From Aurelia coerulea (taxonomy: Eukaryota; Cnidaria; Scyphozoa; Semaeostomeae; Ulmaridae): 64,000 nucleotides of DNA. Positions 1 through 12,400 of this stretch are shown one piece after another. The number at the start of each line of letters is the position of its first letter. Positions within the stretch are counted from its first letter, which is position 1. A model generated the notes under the pieces. That model saw only the letters and a list, made by a program, of their open reading frames with translations, was not told the origin of the DNA and searched no databases. Made by a program: the position numbers and the translations under genes. Where the stretch lies: assembly GCA_039566865.1 (NCBI GenBank), contig CM076944.1, forward strand, positions 9,384,501-9,448,500, in the 5' to 3' direction.

Positions 1-219
1 AGGAACTGATGATTTGGGCAGTACTCAATAATATGCAAGAGCTGATTGAAATCTTTTGGCGACATGACACAATTAGGCCATTGGAAAATGCACTGGTTAT
101 CTTCAGAATTTACCGTAAAATGTCAAAAGATTTCTTATTGGATGAAATCGAGGCTCTAGAGCTGCGAAAAGTAGCAGAGTGAGTTTTGTGAAATTGAAGT
201 CCTTGATTTTTGCATGGAT

Positions 220-850
220 CATGAATGATGGATTTTAGGAACAAGGACAGATTTGGTAAGACAATAGCACGAGTTGGTTTTGATTGACACCGCAAATCAA
301 AGCGATTAGCGATCGCAGACAAGGAAATTCTCTCAACCAGTAATTCAAAACAAGCAAGGCTGCAAAAGTTTCTCTGAAACCCAGGTAGCTAGCTCGCTCG
401 TTGTGCATTCTAGAAATCGTTTTTAAGAGCAAATAGGAGCATATATCGAAAGAAGAAGGATCTATCCACACATCTTAGTCGGACATTTTATTTCTTTGTT
501 TCAGAAGCTGAGCAGTAAGTGTTTTAATTACACTCAAAAAAGTAAGAGAATTGAATCGCTTCCCAATCCGCTTCAGAAGCAAGAAATAGAATGCCCAATG
601 CAGATGTGTAGATGTATCCTTCTTCCTTCAATACATGCTCATGTTTGCTCTTCAAAGCAATTTCTGGATGCACAACGAGCGCGCTAGCTACTTGGGTCTC
701 AAAAACTTTTGCGGATTCGTTTGTTTTGAGTTTATGGTTGGGAGAATTTCCTTTGTCTGCAGTCGCTAATCGCTTTGAATTGAGGTGTCAATCAAACTCA
801 ACTGTTGCTTTTGTATTACGCAATCTTCACTTGTTGATTTTAGGACAATA
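220..850. mobile_element. Foldback element, family FB-A, copy 1
   Basis: Long inverted arms: the sequence around 255-480 (AATCGCTTTGA/TCAAAGCGATT and the GTAGCTAGC-x-CGCTCGTTGTGCAT block) reappears inverted at 610-830. Related copies lie at 4535-5110 and 34100-34595. No coding capacity is seen. It is AT-rich and non-autonomous. Confidence 0.7.
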
Positions 851-1266
851 TGATCAATAAGTAATTTCAGTACCAAGATGAAATAGATATTTAAACCACG
901 GCGTTTACGTTTCGAGTATGTACTCGTTATCAAGAAAACTAGAGTTGACTTGACTTAAGTTGACTCGATGAAGAAAACGTTGTTGTTTTTTATATCTACT
1001 TCATTTTTGGGAGTGAAATTACTTATTTATCATAAGCAACAGACATTGTTTTGTGGATTTTAGGACCCGATATCAATTGTTACTATGTGCATGTATTTGC
1101 CAAGCATACAGTGTGCACAAAAACACAACTCAAATTTTAGACAAAATATCTGACAAAATGATTACTATTTGGATAAATTTGGAAAATGATTACTATTTGA
1201 ATAAATTTTATGCATACCATCTGAAAGTGGAAGCTATCGTCCGTCTAAGGATACGTAGTTTGCATA

Positions 1267-1969
1267 CCGGGTGTCCAAAAAACGCAACAGAGTAAAAAAA
1301 CTCTGATGCAAGCTGTTTCAAATTAATAATCAAATGATTATTTTTATCTAAATCTGCAATGATTAGATTAACCAGAGCTACCAGCATTAGTGCAAAGTAT
1401 ACTGTAATTTTAGAAGCATAGCAATATCTGAAACTTCACATGATTCGAACAAGCATAAACAACTTCATTAAGAAACTGTAACAAAGGGATCCCTTACTGA
1501 TTCAGAGTTATCTATTCTCGAGAGAGCTCTCAGTGTTCATTTACAATTAAAGCATGAATCTAATAATGGCCTAGTAATTTTAGAAAAGTAAGAAACCATC
1601 ATGGACACTTAAGAAGCACGACTGTGTTTTGACAGAAATTTTTATGAAAGTGTCCGTTCAATGTTCAATTGAATTGTGTGTTTGTTTGTGTGTTTGTCAG
1701 CAATGCTTTGTAATTGCAAGTATTGTCATTTTTACAATTTGACATTATGATTCACCATTCTTAATGCAGCAGCTCTGGTTTTGACCTGGTGGCAATTTGA
1801 AGTTTTGCTGATTTTTAACTCTGCAACAAAGTCACCAGAAATACTGGAAAATATATCAAAATTTAATCTGATTTTTGCAGATTTGAATAGAAAGAATTGT
1901 TGGATTATGAGTAGGAAAATGTTTTCATTAGAATTTTTCAAATCTGCTGCGTTTTTTTGGGACACCCGG
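1267..1969. mobile_element. TA-flanked element with CCGGGTG termini
   Basis: It starts CCGGGTGTCCAAAAAACGC and ends with the inverse, GCGTTTTTTTGGGACACCCGG. TA flanks both ends (1265-1266 and 1970-1971). The inverted similarity is limited to about 25 bp. No transposase is seen. Confidence 0.65.
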
Positions 1970-2439
1970 TACATCAATTATAATAAACGTATTATTAAGA
2001 ATGGCGTCCTTTTTCAGATGTAGGAAGGCTCTAGGATATTTATATAGGACAGAATCAGTCTTTGCGAGAGCTGATGTTTTCATCATACTTGTTCTCTGCT
2101 GTATTTAACTCCTTTGATCTTGTGTTGTATCTCATTGGTGCTGTAACATCGTGACGTCTCATTTTCTGCCTCGCTTTTACCTTGCAGTTGCTCTCCATTT
2201 TGAACTTTTCAAATTTTCAAAATAGAGGACAACTGCCAGGTGATAGCGAGCCAGTAAAGAAACCTGAGGCGTGTTACAATACAAATAGGATTGAATACAC
2301 ATAACCAAATGCGTTAATACAGTTAAGAGTCAAGAAAACTATATTTAGCTCTAAAAGCTGATAATTTCTATAATAAAACAGCGGTAACGCCATGGTCTAG
2401 ATCGACTCGTTTAATATCTTTCCCTGATTTGATAGGATT

Positions 2440-3125
2440 TAATGCTCGACGAAAAAGCTTCGATCCAAATTGTTTGCTTCAAAAAATCTGTTATTTGCCA
2501 GGCACATATATTCATTAGGGTCCAAATCATTACAGAAAATTGAAAAGTTACAAGAACGCGCTCTAAGATTTCTCTATAATGATCATACCAGTTCGTATAA
2601 CGATTTGCTTTCGAAGTCAGATAAATGCACAATGCTCATTGCTCGCCAAAGAGTCCTGTGCATAGAAATATTCAAAACAGTGAAACAGTTGAACCCACAG
2701 TTCATGCAAAACGTTTTTAAATTACGGTCATCAAATTATTCATTAAGAAATCCAAATAACTTAGCCCATGTTAGGCCTAATCAAACAACATTCGGGTCCA
2801 ACAGTCTGATGTCTATTGGGCCACAGATTTGGAATGGCCTACCAAACGAGCTGAAAGCAGCAGAAAACTTGAAAACTTTTAAAAATCTGATAAAACGATG
2901 GGACGGACCCTCCTGTAAATGCAGTGCTTGTCATTGCCTGCCTAGTGTTACAAATTAGTGCCTGTTAGTGCAATTTAATTTTATGATTTATAAAACAAAA
3001 ACAAATTTAATTTACTTCCTGTAGTTATATTCGATTTTGATTAGTTAACTTTGTATATATGTATATATGTGTATATATTGTTAGCTATAGTAGTTAATCG
3101 AATCAAAATAAATTTACAAACAAGG
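2440..3125 (+). mobile_element. LINE remnant: reverse-transcriptase C-terminus and 3' end
   Basis: An open stretch encodes LQERALRFLYNDHTSSYNDL, NYSLRNP and QIWNGLPNELKAAENLKTFK, the typical C-terminal tail of non-LTR retrotransposon polymerases. It ends with CSACHCLPS and a stop at 2956, followed by an AT-rich 3' region. The polymerase core is absent, so it is a dead 5'-truncated copy. Confidence 0.8.
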
Positions 3126-3221
3126 GAAACATATTCTCCTTTTTGCTATAATAGTTGAATTGCTTCCCCAATTCATTTCATTAACATATGCCTACTGTAT
3201 TTCTCCAATTTTTTCTTTCAG

Positions 3222-3420
3222 TGTGTATGAGCAGAAAGCTGTTGAGATCCTGACTGCTTTTTATAAGCAAAACGGCAAGTCAGCAGTTGATGTTGTGAAA
3301 ACAAGAATTCCAATATGGGGCTTCAAGAATCCTGTTTCGCTTGCTGCAAATGGTTATGCACGAGACTTCGTTGCTCACACATGTTGTCAAAACTATCTCA
3401 AGGACATATGGTCTGGTAGG
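3222..3420 (+). CDS. TRPM: TRPM exon A: end of melastatin homology region
   Basis: The acceptor is a pyrimidine tract ending TTTCAG at 3221 and the donor is GTGAGT at 3421. It enters with one base completing a codon and exits in phase 0, giving 66 whole codons. It contains YEQKAVEILTAFYKQNG and ARDFVAHTCCQNYLKDIWSG, equivalent to the conserved RDFIAHTC...W-G-R segment just before the TRPM transmembrane domain. It follows a LINE remnant (2440-3125) by about 100 bp. This is the most N-terminal TRPM exon found in the window. Confidence 0.9.
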
Positions 3421-6400
3421 GTGAGTATTATGGTACGGAATTGTCTTGGATTTAAACCTTGTTTCCCGTTTAACTGCCATTTAGCAGTTCCCGTATTTCT
3501 ATCATCAAGCCTCCCCCTCCGAACAGTTTTATTTTCAATATTTAAAACCTGCAGACAATAATGATCAAAATAGAAATTACGCGTAGATCAATGACGTAGC
3601 AGTTAGTAGTTGTTTGTTTGTTTAAACAGTTCATAAAAGTAATGGCCTCAGGGTAGACATAATGTCTCCCCAGGGTATGGCCTCTGTTGTGTGGCAGCGT
3701 AGTTGTAGGTATAGTAATTAGTATTATGTATCGTTAGTTTGTGCATTGAAAGTCACAAGATTACGAAAAAATGTATTAGTTTTTAGGAATGTATTATAAT
3801 CTTCGTCAAGTTACAATTAGGAAATGTTTGGTTTCTTTTTATTTTTGTAATCAGAAACTAGGAGTATTTGTATTCGAATTAAAATAAGATCACAAAAAAT
3901 CATAAATTTCTAATTGTAAATAAGGTTTTATAGTTCTAGTTAATTAGTAGCTTTTTTGGTACCTTTGTACCTTAGATCGTAATTTTTTTTTATCGGAGGG
4001 CCCCTTGAAAATCAACTTGTTGAAAAGGGGCACCCCTGAATATCCACACGCTGCAATAGTGTGGTCAAAAACCGCACTGCATTGCGGTCGTACCATGGGT
4101 GGCTAGACGCTGCAGTTGTGCTTGATTGCCACAGATTTATGCTTCTGCGGAGGGAAATTTAATATGCTGCTACGTAGAAGGCAGCAGAACCTCCTCCGCA
4201 GCACTACCGGGTGTCCCAAAAAAAGTTTCCCGATTGGAGCTGTTATTTTGTAAAAATGTGCGGTATTTGATAAAAATTCAAACAGAAATCTATCATACAA
4301 TGCCCAACTTAGATCTGAGTATTTCTTTCATTTCTGTATTTGCACGCATTGATTCTCCAGCAACATTTTCTTGAAAAACAGAATACATGAAAAGTTCACA
4401 AAAGAAGTAAAAACAGTTTGTCAATGAGATCGTTAAACTTGAAGCTCAAAATTCAAAGAAATCGAACTTTTTTACCCAATTCTAACAGCAAGGAGCTTTA
4501 ATTCCAAGAAAGTGACATCAGAAAGATAATATTTGTCTTTTGTGTTTGTCGTCACACGTCAATTCAAAGCGATTAGCGACTGCAGACGAAGGAAACTCTC
4601 TCAACCACCAATTCACAAGCCGCAAAAGCCGCAAAAGTTCCTCTGAAACCCAAGTAGCTAGCGCGCTCGTTGTGCATTCCAGAAATTGCTTTTAAGAGCT
4701 AACATGAACATGTATCGAAAGAAAAAGGATATATCTACACATGTATCTCGGGAATTGTGTTTATTTGGTTCTGAAGCTGAGCAGTAAGTGTTTTAATCAC
4801 ACCCAAAAAATAAGAGACTTTAATCACCCGTCAATCGGCTTTTAAACCAAACAAATTAAATGTCCGCGGCAGATATGTAGATATATCCTTCTTCTTTCGA
4901 TCTATGCTCATGTTTGCTCTTAAAAACAATTTCTGGAATACACAATGAGCGCGCTAGCTACTGGGGTTTCAGAGAAATGTTTATGGTTTTGTTTGTTTAG
5001 AATTTATGGTTGAGGGGATTCCCTTTGTCTGCAGTCGCTAGTCGCTTTGAACTGAGGTGTCAATCAAACGTAACTGTTGCTATTGTATTGCAAAATCTGC
5101 CCTTGTTCGTTAAGCATATTGGCTATCAAACAATACATTATTTTCAATATCATTAGTTCGGTATTTAGGAAGTAGCATTTTTTGCAAATTCCGTGCGTTT
5201 CTTTTCTCACCCAGTAGAACATATTTTCTCGTAATTTTTAATGCTTACATTTCTAGCGGGAAAGAAGGACTGTGAAATCGGAGCTGGTGCGATTCCGCGA
5301 GAGACTGCACGTTTCCCCCAGGAAGCGTTTGCATTCTGCAGCTGCTGAACGAAGGCAGAAAAAATATAGAAAGGAGGAGCCAATTGACGAAACTGACACT
5401 CACAAAGACCTTCCAAGGTGCACAAGAATATGCAACATGCTGTCACACTCGTTCTTGTTTCTGTTCCTAGTACCCAAAGGAAAATTGTTTCTGCATGCAG
5501 TAAGTATCATAGTGGATCCTAAAAGCAAAAATTAGATAAAGTGCGAAAGGTCTGGATGAAAATTCTAGTCGAAGATGTATTCGTTTGAATTTTGGTGATG
5601 GCTCGAAAAGTCTCGATTTTTACATCGACCTAAATCAATCCAAAAATGTACAATATTGCATATGACTTTTTTTTAGTACACTACAGGGTGTCCAAAAACA
5701 TTGTACCACATTTATGTAGCCGCTGCGGATGAGATGTACGTTATATTGTTCTGTTTTTGATACAGTTTGATTGGATATATCACATTACATCGTTATTTTT
5801 TATACACGAAAAACCCCCTCAGCAGAGCTTAAAATATACAAGCATACGAAAAATACCGGGTGTCCCAAAAAATGTTTACGGATTTGGTTGACTCTAGCGC
5901 TGTGAATTTACTTTTAATCAATGGCTAATCACTCTCAAAATGTTCCTCGATAGTTGACTTGAACATAGATACCTCGTTTGTTGATATTGATACTTTGAGA
6001 GCAGACATGTTAAGCTTGAAAGCTCAAATTTGCATCGTCCTGCAAACCAGAGCTTTAGCCCTTTGGCCTAAGCAAATCCTTAAGGCACAGCGTATAAATA
6101 AATGATAGTCTTGATAAAATTTGAGCAATATTAGATCTTGAGTAATTTTGCTGTCCACAAGTCACCCCCTACTTATCCATTGGGCAGTTTCTTCATTTTT
6201 CATTAATTTCAGTTCTTAATTTTGGTGTTCTTCAGGAATTTGCTCTGGCCAAAAGGCCAAAGCTCTGGTTTGCAAGTGGACGCAAATTTGAGTTTTCAAG
6301 ATAGACATTTCTGCTCTCAAAGCACCAATACCAACAAACGAGGTATCTATGTTCAAGTTAACTATCGAGGAGCATTTTGAGAGTAATTAGCCATTGATTA

Positions 6401-9400
6401 AAGCTAAATTCACATCACTGGAATCAACCAAATCTGTATACTTTTTTTTGGGACACCCAGTATATCAATGCAATTCAATAAAGCAAGGGCGCAGCTGATC
6501 TTCCAGGGAGTCATGTTTTAGTTAAATTCAGCTCTTCAAATGTATTTTGAGGCGTCTTTTTAGGTTGTTGCAACGTAGAGAGTTCCCTGATGGTGGTAGG
6601 GATGTCATTCCATGCTTTTAAACTCAAATAGTGGCAGCTTTTTTTGAGCACTCAAGATTATACCTCGAAATTTGAATATCCATGGAGTTTCTTGTTCTGT
6701 ATTTTGAGTACGTATGTCTTACTTTATATCCATCCCAAAGGCTATTTAAGGTGATAGACTTCACCTTAGAGTTTGAGACCTTGTTTTAGCTAAGTAGTTG
6801 CCGATTTCTGGCACAGGTAAAGCAAGATAAGTGGTTACTTCAAGATCAGTACTTTCTTCGTTCTGCAAAATTTGACCCTCGTGTAAATTGTGAAAGAAAA
6901 AGGGATCTAGCGTTGTGTTTGCATTTTCCTACACTTCAAAATGGCTCAATGTTATTGTTGTATCAGTTAAAAATGCAATCAACACTTTTCAAACGGTAGG
7001 AAAAATTCCAACACAGCAATGGAACCCTTTCTCCAATATGCACAACATAGGGCTCAAATCTTTAAAAAGGTCGGTGCATACAGTTTCCTTTGAATTAACT
7101 GGCTTGGAAGGAGGAACTTAGCGTTTTTTGCTGTAAATCTGCTTTAGAAATTTATTGATATCTTGATTAGTTTCAAAATGGCGGCATTTGTTAAGTTTGA
7201 GGCTATGCCGTCATCAAATTTCTAAATCCTAAACCAAAAAAGATACTGATTTCTGCTTTTCACCATATTGTAGGCCTTCATAAACTATGGTTTTCTTGAA
7301 AATTATATGATTTTTAGTCCATTGGTTTAGGATTTACGATAATTTAAATGTTTTCAAAATTGTCCATCAATTTTCTCAATTTTGAAAAAAATCAAGATAT
7401 TAAAAGATTTCCACGGCAGATTTACAGCAAACTATAAGTTCCTTTCAAGCCGTTCAATCATAGTGACTATGGTTCAATTAAAAGAAAAATGGAATGGAAT
7501 GAGTCATAAGTCAGCAGCCACTTGTCAGATTGGGTAATACAAAGTCTCAAATTCTAAGTTGAAGTCTATCCTGTGCAACTTTATCAAGAACAGGACAATA
7601 TGAATTAAAGCTCCCACGCAGAGGCCATACAAATGGGGTACAGTTTTTTAGAACACCCTCTACAATGATCAGGTCATGAAGATATAGTTTCGATGATGTT
7701 TCTCTTTTAACATCCTTATGGTAGCATTTATAGAACTTTTTCTACAGATAAGTGAAATGTGAAAAGACCTCAACCTTTATGCAACAGTCAATCTTTGTTG
7801 AAAGTACTTCGAATGAATTTACTATAAGCTTCTAGTGTCAGCATAACTTATTTTTGCCGGTATACATGAGTCGGCCAGATCGAGATGTATGGCTTCCTTC
7901 TGCTAATTCTACTCTCTGGCTCATTAGCCGTACGGTCCTTAAAGGACGCTGCCTTGCTTTCGTTATAGCACTCGGAGACGAGGAATTATAGCAGATTTAT
8001 ACCGTAAAGATGGAAAAATATAATTAGCAAACTTACAAAAACAGATCTTGTCTCAAATAAGAAATGTAATATTAAATTGCGAAGGATTCATTTAGGATTC
8101 ATTTAGCTGAGCTGAGAGGGTTTGTCGCAGTTCCAGTTTTGGCAGTTCCCTCGCAGCTCTTTTCTCCAAGAATCCTTCGCAGTTCCTAGAGCAGCTCTTC
8201 TTTGAGACAATTTCTATTTGTACAAGTTTGCTAATTATTCCTGATCTACCTGTGGTTAGATGCAAAGGCTATTCAGTAAAGGCAATCTGTCCCTAATGCT
8301 CTAAGTTTTTTTCACTGAATCTAAAATTCAAGCATCGCCGTCTCTATGACCTTAATTTCTTCAGATAAAGCACATTAGCGCACATTTGTTGAATATACAG
8401 TTGGAGTTCTTCAGGGGCTCTTTGTCATCTTTTTTCAATTCATCAATGGGACTGAGTACCTTTGGCATGGTTTCTTTTTTAGAATGGTTTATTTTCGTTC
8501 TATTTTAGTTCCTGTACACGATATTTCTTGGTTGCTTTGCATTCTTGGTACTAGTAAAGAAAGGCACATTCCACAAGCCATTGCTTTACATCGTACTGTC
8601 TATTGTGTCAGCTTTGACAATCGACGAAATGCGCCAGGTACCTTGTGATACTTTAATTTGTAGAATAGATTGCGATGAGATCTCAGCTTCGTTAGGCCAA
8701 TGCAAAAGTGTTTTACCTACAGGGTGCCCCAAAAACATATGCGCCATTTGAATGGCTACTGTGAAGGAGCCATCAATCCAGTTTTCTAGTTTTTCAAATT
8801 CGTGACAAGAAGAGACTTCAACATTGTGTTTGATACCAATTTTGAGTAAATTCGACTGAAAATCGAATTTACATAAAAACGCAAGAAGAATCACAAAGAT
8901 ATTTTTGCCTTTCGGCTTTTAACTAGAATTTTGATCATTCAAATCCGTCAAGTGCTATTAATTGTCAAAAACGAGAACTTATTTCTGGCTCACCCACAGG
9001 AAACCCAAATGGATAAAAAAAATAGATGTCATTGTTGGCCGACTGCTGATGTACGTGCAGCTCTAATCAATGATGATCAGTAAATTTTTCAGAATGAAGT
9101 CAAACATTATGATTTACCTTTTCAAGCATGAGATGTTGCGTTAGAGAGCCAATAAAAAAACGATTCTCTTCACCCTTTCGGGTTTCAAGGGTCTTTGAAA
9201 AACTTACGTCACATAACGCTCCTGATAAGCGGTTGCAGTGACTGTACCATTGTTATGAATATAACAATGGATATATTCATAACAATGGTACAGTCACTGC
9301 AACCGTTTATCAGCAGCGTTATGTGACGTAATATAGTTGCCTCGACTTCAGATTGAGTACGGCTGGTTAACTTGACTTCGGAATTCGGAATAGGAAATAG

Positions 9401-12400
9401 CAGACCTGGACGGAGAGAATGCTGCTTTGTTTTACAATTAATACAAGAGTTAGATACACAAAGAAACAACATTGATGCTTTGAAAAGGTAAATCATAATG
9501 TTTAACTTAATTCTGAAAACTTACTGATCATCATTGATTAGACCAGCAAACGGCAAACAATGACATCTATCATTTATCCACTTGGGCTTCCTGTGGCTCA
9601 CCCACTTTTTATAGTACGATTTTTTTTAAACAGTGGATAATTTTTTTCATTTACCTGGTGAAATTTGTCAACTTGTATAATTTTTTTGACTCCCCTGCCC
9701 GGGTAGGCTGGTTGGCATACATATTTAAAGGCATTGAGCATGGGCGATGATGCGCCGATTTTGTGTGAAGGGAAGATAATAATTGTAGAATTTCTTACCC
9801 ATTCGTTGATCAGTTCTCTAATCTGCTTCTCTGTTGATCAATTTGAGGGAACAAGATTAGTAAACGTTTGTTTCTTTGCCGGATCTTTTCTTGGCTCTGT
9901 TCGTTTTAGGCCCCACGAGTTGCAACTGACAAAATATTTTTCAAGCCTCTCCTTCGTAGTGACGTAAAAGACTAATGGGTAAGGAGTTCTACAATTATTA
10001 TCTTCCCTTCCCACAAAATCGGTGCATCATCGCCCATGCTTAAAGGGCCCGATTACATGGGAGTTTTCACCATAGGGCTGGGATTTCAGCCTGCTTATCC
10101 GAGGTGAATTATAGCTCCCCTCTGTGCTGAACGACTTGTAAATTGCTTTTGTTCGATGACATGAGAAATTTTCAGCCCTGGGTTGAAACTCACCATAGGG
10201 CTGAAATCTCAGCTCTCTATGCCTAAGGAGGAATGAAAACTTAATCCTTATTGTCACATCTACTTATCGCGTAATACCTATTGTTTTACATCGGATGCAC
10301 AGACGTTTTATTATTATAATTATTATTATAATTCTTTAAAGTTGGTTGTTGAAAATAGGTCTATTACAAGAACTAATAAAGACCAACTATTTACAAAAAC
10401 AAAATAAATTACAGTTCATGATAAAGAACGAAAATACCCTAAATACCCTATTTACAAATTTTGCAACGGCAATTCTCTCCATTCCATTTTTTATGCATGA
10501 CTTGAAAGAACTCACGGAGGTGGCAATTTTTGTGTCATTAGGCAGGGAATTCCATAATATGCTACCACGAAAAGATAAACTATCGTTGCCATAAGTAGTT
10601 GTTTTAGTTTGAGGCAACATCAACAGATTCTTTGATCTTAGATTGTAATTATTGTCCTTTCATGGAACATATCCCACAAAAAGACGGGTTTTGTTGTGTT
10701 AAACTGCTATAGACCCCCGAGCACTAACTTTTGCAAGTTCTTTTGATGAATAGTGCACTCCTTTCCTCTCTGTAACAACTCATCAAAAGAGGATATAAAA
10801 TCGTTGAAGAGAATTCGAAGCGCACTCTTATGGGTTCGATTGAGATAATTATTAGCAACCAAATATCATCAAAATATTGAACTATTTAATATTTTACGAA
10901 TTTTACGAATAAAACGTCATCAAAATATTGAACTGTTTTCGCAATTGAAAAACTAACTGGACACGTGGCTACAGATTTCAGCCCTGGCTTGATAGCTCCC
11001 GTGAAATCGAGAGTATTTTTCACCTCGGGTAGAAGGGTGAAATCCCAGCCCTATGGTGAAAACTCCCATGTAATCAGGCCCTAAGGAGAGTGTTGACCAA
11101 TTAGAAAAACATGTGCACGAAATCCAATTTCAACAAATTCTCCAAATGGCTACAAATCGTGACATCTGTATACTTTACAATTTCCAGATTGCGGAAATTC
11201 GGAAAAGAACCTTATGGATGAAGATCCGAGAGTGGTCTCGAAGTGTTTGGAACAAACTTGACATTGTTGCAATGCTTTTGTTTTTCGTTGGGTTTGGCTG
11301 GAGTTTTTACGACAGAAGAATCGAGAGGGTCGTTCTGGCAGTGGACTTGGTGATTTGGGTCATAAAATTCGCACAATTCTACAGGATGTTTTCAACGCTT
11401 GGTCCTTACCTCATTATGATTTATCGAATGGTGAGTACGCCAAGATCCCATATACCGCTACCGGGTGAGTTAAAAAGTTAAAGCTTTTGGTGGGCCGTGG
11501 AATAAAAAGTATATGGCCAACATTCAAAACTGAAATATTAATCCACCCTGAGATGTAACCATTTTCTCTTGGTAAACATGGTAAAAGCTGGTAGAATGCT
11601 GGTAATGGGTTTGTATAGAAATGAGAATTCCATGTTCAATTCTGGTCCAGTGATTAGTGTCTGCCGTGTCAACCGTCGATTGGCTACTAACTATCAGGAA
11701 GACGCTGTTAAAATATCGCGGTCAACCCATTCTTACAAATTCAGTCTATGACCATAGTATTTTGTAAAGAGCTGTCGCTCGTGCCCATAGATGACCTGTG
11801 TAGCTGCTATTCACATATCTACAGAACTCACAAAAATACAATGAAGTATTCCTCTGTAAAATATGCAAACACTTGGTTTGGTTTCCTGCCTGTAGAAACT
11901 TCAACTAGCAAGCAAACAAAACTAATATAGCGCTCAAATCTCTAAAAAGGTCGGTGTAAAATTCTATTGCAGTTTTCTTTTAAATAAATAGCTTGGAAGG
12001 AACTAGGGTTTTTTGCTGTAAATCTGCCGTGGAAATTTATTGATATCTTGATTAGTTTCAAAATTACAGCATTTATTAAATGTGAGACTATGACATCATC
12101 AAATTTCTAAATCTTAAACCAGACAGCCTACAGATTCTGCTTGCCACCATATTTTAGACCTTCGTAAACTATGGTTTTCTTGTAGGTTATCTCATTTTTC
12201 ATCTATTGGTTTAGGATTTACAATGATTTAAATGTGCTCAATATTTTCCGTGAATTTTTTCAAAAATAACAAAATTGCCACCATTTTGAAAAAAATCAAG
12301 ATATTAGAACATTTCCCCGGCAGATTTGCAGCAAGGTGCCATAAGTTTCTTTAAAGTCATTCAATTCAAAGAAAAACGTCATAGAATTTTACACCCACCT